From Tubiluchus corallicola (taxonomy: Eukaryota > Priapulida > Priapulimorpha > Priapulimorphida > Tubiluchidae), in assembly GCA_030141605.1 (NCBI GenBank), contig JAQGDQ010000007.1, positions 979,173 to 1,043,172 of the forward strand: DNA of 64,000 nt, given 5' to 3'. The notes under the pieces were generated by a model that ran no database searches, was not told where the DNA came from, and saw nothing but the letters and a program-made list of their open reading frames with translations. A program made the translations under genes and the position numbers. Positions 58,501-64,000 of the stretch are shown here, one piece after another (the first letter of the stretch is position 1; each line of letters opens with the position of its first letter).

Positions 58501-61500
58501 AGCAATTGATATATTGCTCCAAATATTATCTTTTATGGAGTTCTTTTAATTTTGCAATAACTAAATCACTTATATGGAGTGACACTCTTTATTCTGTTTC
58601 CCAACAACACTTCTCTCTCTTTGCCAAAATTGGTCACATTTGATAGTCTGTACTGCAGTATGTGGCTCAAGACCGCTAAGTGTAATTATTTGGCTCAGGA
58701 ACTTGTGATATTGCTTTTAAGATGTTTTGCAGATACTTCGTTATTGTTTTGTAAAGTTATTAAATTTTTCGTAATTGTTTATGTAGTTGAATTGAACTAT
58801 ACTTTTTTCTGATAATATGAATTTAGTTTAAGTATTTACCGTATATACTTATGTACAAGTCGAATTTTTGGGAGGCAATTTTCAAGGTGAAATTTTTGGA
58901 GTCGATTTATACTCACGATATGTTTTTGGGAGATGTTGCTAAAGAGTCGTCTACAATAGGAATATGTAAAGAAATAATCCTTCACTATATGCTGGACTGA
59001 ATGAACACTCATACTGTGATACTTCACATCAGAGAATGTTTGCATCTTGACATTACTTCACAAAATTAACAAATATTACTGTAATTTATTTTAATGTATG
59101 TGAAATTAAGTTAAAATTTATATATTACCAGTAAATAAACTAGCGACGGAGCACTTGATCAGAACATGGAATTGCTTATGATGTTACTGAATTAAACTGT
59201 GACGTTTCAGATATGAGTTTTTAGTTATAAGTGAGAAATCAGCGACTGAAATGTTACGACGGATCCTGACCGCTATATCCTAGAGTTAAAGGCATTACAA
59301 ACAAATTATGCACGATGAAAGGCCAGGCTGTATTATCTTGGATTGCATTGAGGGCCCTCAACATGAATACACACACACACACACACACACACCACACACT
59401 GGTTAGATATAATATACTTGGCCCAGGCACTTGTACGTATCTTACACACTAACACAGTAGGCTGCTATTGATTTATTACTCGGCCATTGTTGACATCATT
59501 TACTTTGGAAGATCTTAATATTTTATGGTGGAATTGTGCACAGGTAATATATAAAATGATGCAATTTTTGGTCTTAAAATGTACAACACCGACTCGTACA
59601 TAATGCTGACTTGTACACACGTATATATGGTATTTCCAGATTCTAGGAGTTTTTTTATTGTCTTTCCTGCTTAATTTAAGGGATCACTTCTGAAAAGCAT
59701 TTAGTATCAATTTTTTTCTTGTATTTGTGAAGGAGGCAAATATTGAAGTCTGTTTCGTTTACTGTCGAGCCTGGACAAACAGTGGCATTGGTATGTTTAG
59801 ATTTTTTAATCAGTAGCATTTGAATAATGCAGAGGTTTTTAAAAATTTAAAAACAGAGATTTATAGTTTAGCAGGACAAGCAGTATAAGATATCATGGGT
59901 ACAATACTCCTTCTAAGCTGTTTCATTTGTCGTACTGCCTGAGGGAAATATAGTCTTACTGAGACAGCATATACACAAATGTAGCTGAGATACTTTTGCT
60001 GGTCATGTGTTTTATCTTAGAGAATTATCCTGCTACGAGTTTGTATGTTGAGTAGGTCTTGGAACAGTGTGCTGGGTCTCAGCTCACTGAATGCTGAATT
60101 GCATGAAAAATACCATTAATCATTAATAATTGTGCAGTTAACATTTATATATCTGCAGTGATTTTATGGGTGAGTATTTTCTGATGCAGGTTGGTCATAC
60201 AGGAAGTGGAAAAAGCACCATTGTTCGTTTGATATTCAGGTTCTACGATGTAAATAGTGGCAGTATACTTATCGATGATCAAGATATCTCGCAGGTAATA
60301 TGAATGAGGATGCTAATTTATAAACTGGGCAGTGTGATGAATTAATTTATACTTTGAAGTCTACTATCTTTCGTGTGCACACTTATTAAAGTTTTTTGTA
60401 TGAGTGACTAATTTCTATATAATTGGCAGCGAGATGCTTTTCTATGAGTACTCTGAGTCTTATGTTGAAAAAGGTGGTCTCCTTTATGAGCACTTAACAT
60501 TAGCATTAGCACATTACCTTACTGTTTAAATTATGGAGCACACTATGTGCTGTAGAATGAATAATTTTTAAATTTCCCCATTTGAGCATTTTTATCACAG
60601 ATTCTACATTACTTTTTTTTACAGGTTAAACAGTCTTCTCTTAGAAAGACTATTGGCGTAGTCCCTCAGGATACTGTTCTTTTTAACGACAACATCATGT
60701 AAGTTTGTTTTGCCCAGTTATGTTATCTACTGCACATAAAAGCTAATATTGTGTGAGTTATTTGACTTCCTGAATGCCAAGTAACTGTTTTTAACTGTTT
60801 TCTAAACAAATTGAAATCCAAATAATTTTGAAAATTGGGTACTTTGATACCTCTATAAAAAGTTTTGCAACTTGCCATGTGAGATTAGTTATAGTCAGAA
60901 AAAGTACCATTATTCGGCTAGCAAGAAGTCAAACAAAAGCCTTCAAGCTTATTTTACTGTGATGATAACTGAATTGTCACATACTTGTCTTACTCAAGAC
61001 ACATATAATTAATATAATAAGAGAAGCCAGCCATGCAGTTGAGCATGACATCTGCTTTTACCCTATCCTGAATATTTGCGTGATGACTTGAGTACGCTTT
61101 ACATTTTCTTGCTTCTTATTTGGACATTGGATTGATGGTTGTCACATGGTAGCAAAGCCACTGCATTTTTAAGTTTGACAACCTTGATGTCAGGCAACGT
61201 GGGACACTTCGTAAATGTTTATGAATGTCTTTTTTCTGATGTCATCATTAAAAAAACACACCTGCCGATCATATGGTTTTCTTAATACATTCTCCTGGTG
61301 TTCACAGGTTTGAATGCACAAGCTCCATCAAAACTTAAAATGACTTTGATCTGATGCTCTAGCATTGTGATAACCTTGTCCAACTAAATATGTTTTTCAC
61401 AGGATTCTTAACTATGCCGAGTTTAAGTAAATTATTTGATTGACAAAACTGTGATAATGAGAAATTTTCTGGCATTGCTGGTTCAGTGCAAAAAAAAAAT

Positions 61501-63895
61501 TGTAAAAAACAGTACATTATTTTGTAATTTATGTGCTCAAAGTCTTCTGCTTCTTTATGCACATTTCTCTGTCTTAAATATTGTTTTTTATGTTTTGTAT
61601 TATCCAGGTACAATGTTAGGTATGGCCGAGTGACTGCAGAAGATGAAGAGGTGGAAAAGGCTGCGAGAGCTGCTGAAATACATGACAGGATAACTACATT
61701 TCCTGATGGTAGGTAGCACTAGTTGATGATAGCTGTTATAATAAGCTACTGTATTTCTGCCCTGTAAGATGCACTGACATATAAGTGGCACCCTCATTTT
61801 GTAGAGCAAAATCAAAATTAACAGATTTTTAGCCTCTGTTAGGTTTTAAACTCAGTAATGGCTCATGATTCACATTTACAATTTGCAGACGACTTTGTCC
61901 TGATTGTTTCTTTGAGTCACACTACCCAGTGCACAACTGCTAGTGTATCAAGTTACAAGATTGTGAGCTCTAGTCATTTCATATTTGCATGATAGAAGCG
62001 GTTGTATAAGACATAATTTAAAAGTTAAAAGTGGTTTTTAGCTTGACCTTCATCTGTAATCATTTAACCTGCAATAAAAGGTGCGCATGTCAATTGCCAT
62101 TAGTATATTTGCCTGTTATAAGTGCAGCAATAGCGTTGTCGTCTATATTAGGCCTCCTCAATAAGATCCAAGCTGCTTTTAGCATGGTTTTTGACTTTCT
62201 GCTGGAAAAAAGCACATTTCATGTGGTGAAAAATATGGTACACACCTGTGAAGGGCAGTGGTTTTAGTGGTTTAATATTGATGAAAATCCATGTATGTTA
62301 TAATAGTTGTAAACTGTTTGTTACAGGTTATGACACAACAGTAGGAGAACGTGGGTTAAAACTGAGTGGTGGAGAAAAGCAACGAGTGGCCATTGCTAGG
62401 ACGATACTGAAGGCTCCCCAGATTGTCTTGCTTGATGAGGTGAAGATTTCTTATACTTTTTCCCTAATTTTAGTAAAATCACTTATTACTTGAGATTTAA
62501 CAGTTTTGACTATCTAAGATAGCTTTGGTTTTGACATTAGCACAATTAACTCTCGAAAAAATTTTAATTGCAGTGAGTAGAACAAGTAAGAAAAGTTAAT
62601 GTCTATCTCATGGTTAGCATTTTGAACTTTTGTATAATGAACAACTTAAATATAAAACATCTTGCAAGCATTTTGGTTTTTGTACTGGAAAAGTAAAGGG
62701 ATGCTTATCTATGTGGAAGGGAAAGTTTTAGAAGCATGTGATGATTGCAAGTAGACATCAAAAAATTGATTGAAATTAAATGATTTATGCAGTTAGTAAG
62801 CTATAGTTCTTAAACTGGTTATCCTGATGGCAAACAAATATTTCAGATTGAAAGTATGAACATGTGCTGTTTTAAATATAATTTCAAGAAACAAGGTTTT
62901 TAATTTGCTGGGTGAAATTTTGTTTTATAATATTATATTACTGCTGTACTATGTATGTGAGTTCTTAATTTAGGCTAATTTTGTGGAGTTATTAATGTAG
63001 GTATTATTTTTTAAAAACAATTGAGCCTATGAATTGCAAAAATTAACATAAATGAATAGTAGTTCTAAATTTCGATAGTTGCTCGCAAACAGCTTACAAA
63101 TAAAAAATTTCAAATTATATTTAGGAATAGTAGTGTAAGGCATAGTTCACAGTACAACACTGTATGGTACAAACGACAATACTGACATTATTTAATTACT
63201 TAGCTAAACAAAGGCTTAGCAATGTATGCTGTGCTACCAAAACAGTATTCACAGATCACTTTTATTCATAATTCATTGTTGTTCCATAGCAGTGTGTGAA
63301 TACAAATAATCTCGAAAATAAATCACGACTTGAATATCGATGTGTTTACAAATAGTACCACTATATACTGTTTTTGCTGGGAGGCAAAGGCACATTAATA
63401 ACACGATTATATTAATATTCATATTGTGCACCATTAGCAGTTTTCGCTGTGGGAATAATCACAGTTTTCACTTTGTAAATAGCAGTGTTATGCATTAGTC
63501 ACTGTTTTAACTGTCTGAATAGCTTTAGCTGATACAATGGTCACTACTTTCATACATATCATACACCAGATTGCAGTCTTCACTATGTGAACAGGTATAT
63601 TTTGCAAGTTTTCACTGTATAAATAAAATCCCTCTGTTCCTTTTCCATTTCTTTATTGTTGGGTATTTGTTAATTAAAAGTAAAAAGTAAATAGTAAATA
63701 TAGTATAGTGCTTAATGATATTTAATGAACTAGTGGTGTGATATTTTGACTGTGAGTATCTTGTCTAGTTTTTTGATTAATTCATATGCATATTTGACAG
63801 GCAACATCTGCTTTGGATACTAAAACTGAGCGAGCAATTCAGTCGTCTTTAGCAAGGGTTTGCGCAGGAAGAACCACTTTGGTAGTGGCTCACAG
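49460..63895 (+). CDS. ABCB6: ABCB6-type half ABC transporter (19 exons, 3' end beyond window)
   Basis: Nineteen exons in consistent phases encode 784 residues plus two bases of the next codon. The order is that of ABCB6/HMT-1 half transporters: an N-terminal TMD0 with about five hydrophobic segments (residues 1-220), a six-helix ABC transmembrane domain (about 221-560) and a nucleotide-binding domain (about 580 onward). NBD motifs: Walker [10 protein letters not shown] (624-632), Q-loop Q672 (VVPQD), signature LSGGEKQR (728-735), Walker B IVLLDE (748-753), D-loop SALD (756-759), H-loop H784. All key residues are intact. Family members are near 840 residues, so about 60 are missing beyond the right edge. 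ABCB6 proteins are linked to porphyrin and heavy-metal handling and are found in mitochondrial outer, endolysosomal and plasma membranes; HMT-1 relatives confer metal tolerance. Half transporters work as dimers. The TMD0 distinguishes it from ABCB7/ATM1. Introns carry small TIR elements. ABCB6 versus HMT-1 orthology is best settled by a tree. Confidence 0.95.
49933..50015 (+). CDS. ABCB6: ABCB6 exon 2 (residues 44-71)
   Basis: Acceptor TTATATTTTAG, donor CTACAG then GTAACT. Encodes [15 protein letters not shown], then [12 protein letters not shown], the loop between TMD0 helices 1 and 2. Confidence 0.9.
50428..50494 (+). CDS. ABCB6: ABCB6 exon 3 (residues 72-93)
   Basis: Acceptor TTTTGTTTAG, donor TTAG then GTAAGG. 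Encodes the hydrophobic [22 protein letters not shown]0 helix 2. Confidence 0.9.
50838..51063 (+). CDS. ABCB6: ABCB6 exon 4 (residues 94-168)
   Basis: Acceptor TTTTCTGAAG, donor GCAC then GTAAGT. Encodes two hydrophobic segments ([20 protein letters not shown] and [13 protein letters not shown]) separated by [15 protein letters not shown], then [13 protein letters not shown], matching the vertebrate NSPQWWW region. Confidence 0.95.
51534..51687 (+). CDS. ABCB6: ABCB6 exon 5 (residues 169-220)
   Basis: Acceptor TTTTTTATAG, donor AACAAG then GTATTT, phase 0. Encodes the last TMD0 helix ([20 protein letters not shown]) and the PGLPSKRTW linker. Confidence 0.95.
52114..52324 (+). CDS. ABCB6: ABCB6 exon 6 (residues 221-290)
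   Basis: Acceptor TTGTTTATTTAG, donor ATAG then GTTTGT. Encodes the linker [20 protein letters not shown] and the start of the core domain with the conserved [14 protein letters not shown]. Confidence 0.95.
52885..52974 (+). CDS. ABCB6: ABCB6 exon 7 (residues 291-320)
   Basis: Acceptor TACATTATAG, donor ACAG then GTAAAA. Ends with the conserved [11 protein letters not shown]. Confidence 0.95.
53408..53510 (+). CDS. ABCB6: ABCB6 exon 8 (residues 321-354)
   Basis: Acceptor GATTACAG, donor CACGG then GTTTGT. Encodes [20 protein letters not shown] and the intracellular helix ending LYKHLHG. Confidence 0.92.
53868..53957 (+). CDS. ABCB6: ABCB6 exon 9 (residues 355-384)
   Basis: Acceptor TTTTGATAG, donor CTCAA then GTATCA, phase 2. 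Encodes [20 protein letters not shown], then GTTSINTLL, a strongly conserved coupling region. Confidence 0.95.
54721..54842 (+). CDS. ABCB6: ABCB6 exon 10 (residues 385-425)
   Basis: Acceptor TTGTTTTCAG, donor TTAG then GTATGT. Encodes [20 protein letters not shown], then [16 protein letters not shown], two membrane helices. Confidence 0.95.
55550..55659 (+). CDS. ABCB6: ABCB6 exon 11 (residues 426-462)
   Basis: Acceptor TTATTACAG, donor GAAACG then GTATGC. Encodes [13 protein letters not shown] and VDSLLNFET, the second intracellular coupling region. Confidence 0.96.
56073..56344 (+). CDS. ABCB6: ABCB6 exon 12 (residues 463-552)
   Basis: Acceptor GTGTGTTTAG, donor TACAG then GTAGGA. The largest exon: [18 protein letters not shown], the last two membrane helices, and [20 protein letters not shown] then FGTYYR. 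Confidence 0.97.
56597..57433. mobile_element. Possible TIR element in ABCB6 intron 12
   Basis: CGTTTATTAGACTCACGG near 56603 is matched in inverse orientation by AAAGTGAGTCTATTAAAATG near 57414. The inverted match is only about 18 bp, so assignment is tentative. The interior has no coding sequence. Confidence 0.4.
57869..58018 (+). CDS. ABCB6: ABCB6 exon 13 (residues 553-602)
   Basis: Acceptor TTTTTCAACAG, donor GACAG then GTCTGC (a weaker donor). Encodes [18 protein letters not shown] and the first NBD strand [14 protein letters not shown] with the A-loop tyrosine. Confidence 0.95.
58837..59632. mobile_element. TIR element in ABCB6 intron 13
   Basis: TACCGTATATACTTATGTAC plus AAGTCGAATTTTT at the left is matched by the inverse of GACTTGTACACACGTATATA plus TGGTA at the right end (59609-59632). 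About 800 bp with no transposase, and includes an (AC)n tract. A short similar motif (TACTGTATTTCTGCCCTGTA near 61748) hints at further relatives. Confidence 0.65.
59369..59398. repeat. (AC)n microsatellite
   Basis: About 14 AC units with one break, inside the intron 13 element. Confidence 0.9.
59733..59790 (+). CDS. ABCB6: ABCB6 exon 14 (residues 603-622)
   Basis: Acceptor TATTTGTGAAG, donor GCATTG then GTATGT. Encodes [17 protein letters not shown], the NBD strand leading into Walker A. Confidence 0.95.
60190..60294 (+). CDS. ABCB6: ABCB6 exon 15 (residues 623-657), Walker A
   Basis: Acceptor CTGATGCAG, donor TCGCAG then GTAATA. Encodes [20 protein letters not shown], then [14 protein letters not shown]630 is the ATP-binding lysine. 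Confidence 0.97.
60625..60698 (+). CDS. ABCB6: ABCB6 exon 16 (residues 658-681), Q-loop
   Basis: Acceptor TTTTTTACAG, donor ATCAT then GTAAGT. Encodes [21 protein letters not shown]672 is the Q-loop glutamine. Confidence 0.96.
61608..61708 (+). CDS. ABCB6: ABCB6 exon 17 (residues 682-715)
   Basis: Acceptor TATTATCCAG, donor GATG then GTAGGT. Encodes [20 protein letters not shown], then [14 protein letters not shown], helical subdomain. Confidence 0.96.
62327..62439 (+). CDS. ABCB6: ABCB6 exon 18 (residues 716-753), signature and Walker B
   Basis: Acceptor TTTGTTACAG, donor GATGAG then GTGAAG. Encodes [20 protein letters not shown], then [12 protein letters not shown] with the catalytic glutamate E753. 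Confidence 0.98.
63801..63895 (+). CDS. ABCB6: ABCB6 exon 19 (residues 754-784), D- and H-loops
   Basis: Acceptor TATTTGACAG, donor CACAG then GTATAA. Encodes [20 protein letters not shown], then RTTLVVAHR. The remaining coding exon(s), expected to open with LSTV-type sequence, lie beyond the window. Confidence 0.97.
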
Positions 63896-64000
63896 GTATA
63901 ACACAGTTGTCAGTGATTTTTTGCTGGGAAGGCTAATTTTTGTTTTACTCTTACATTTAGTATGGCTGCTGTTTTCCCTAATATTTAATAGGCTACATTT

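Overview
This is eukaryotic, almost certainly metazoan, nuclear DNA. Coding sequence is split into short exons with GT-AG introns, intergenic DNA is AT-rich, and the window is full of microsatellites, inverted-repeat transposon remnants and decayed non-LTR retrotransposons. No operons, CRISPR arrays or bacterial-style genes are present. Ly6/three-finger GPI-type proteins next to an animal-type ABCB6 half transporter point to an invertebrate animal. I cannot name the species.

Layout. 1-18.3 kb: no confident gene; minisatellite, a long (TC)n tract, a dispersed repeat at about 7.9-8.5 kb, a 98-codon exon-like ORF on the minus strand, a very large fold-back structure (about 10.3-13.2 kb), and a terminal-inverted-repeat element at 17.3-18.1 kb. 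18.3-21.9 kb: two exons of Ly6 gene A. 22-27.3 kb: a small inverted-repeat element, an antisense LINE remnant, and a VNTR followed by a CAG tract. 27.4-36.2 kb: Ly6 gene B, a paralogue on the same strand with the same exon lengths and phases. Its 7.5 kb first intron holds a nearly perfect 901 bp direct duplication, a head-to-head PIF/Harbinger-like palindrome, a long ATC-type repeat and a tRNA-Thr-like sequence. 38.9-46.1 kb: a decayed Jockey/CR1-like LINE with an insertion in its RT domain, a second LINE tail, one arm of the fold-back family, and a hAT-type non-autonomous element. 47.8-48.8 kb: second copy of the 17.3 kb element. 49.1-63.9 kb: nineteen exons of an ABCB6-type half ABC transporter, running off the right edge just before the end of the nucleotide-binding domain.

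The two Ly6 genes are tandem paralogues and probably share surface-display biology. ABCB6 is an unrelated housekeeping or metal/porphyrin transport gene. I found no evidence of a new multi-gene system. The most unusual material is structural: the kilobase-scale fold-back, the Harbinger palindrome joined to a fresh 901 bp duplication, and a triplicated sequence carrying splice-site-like motifs directly in front of the ABCB6 start codon.
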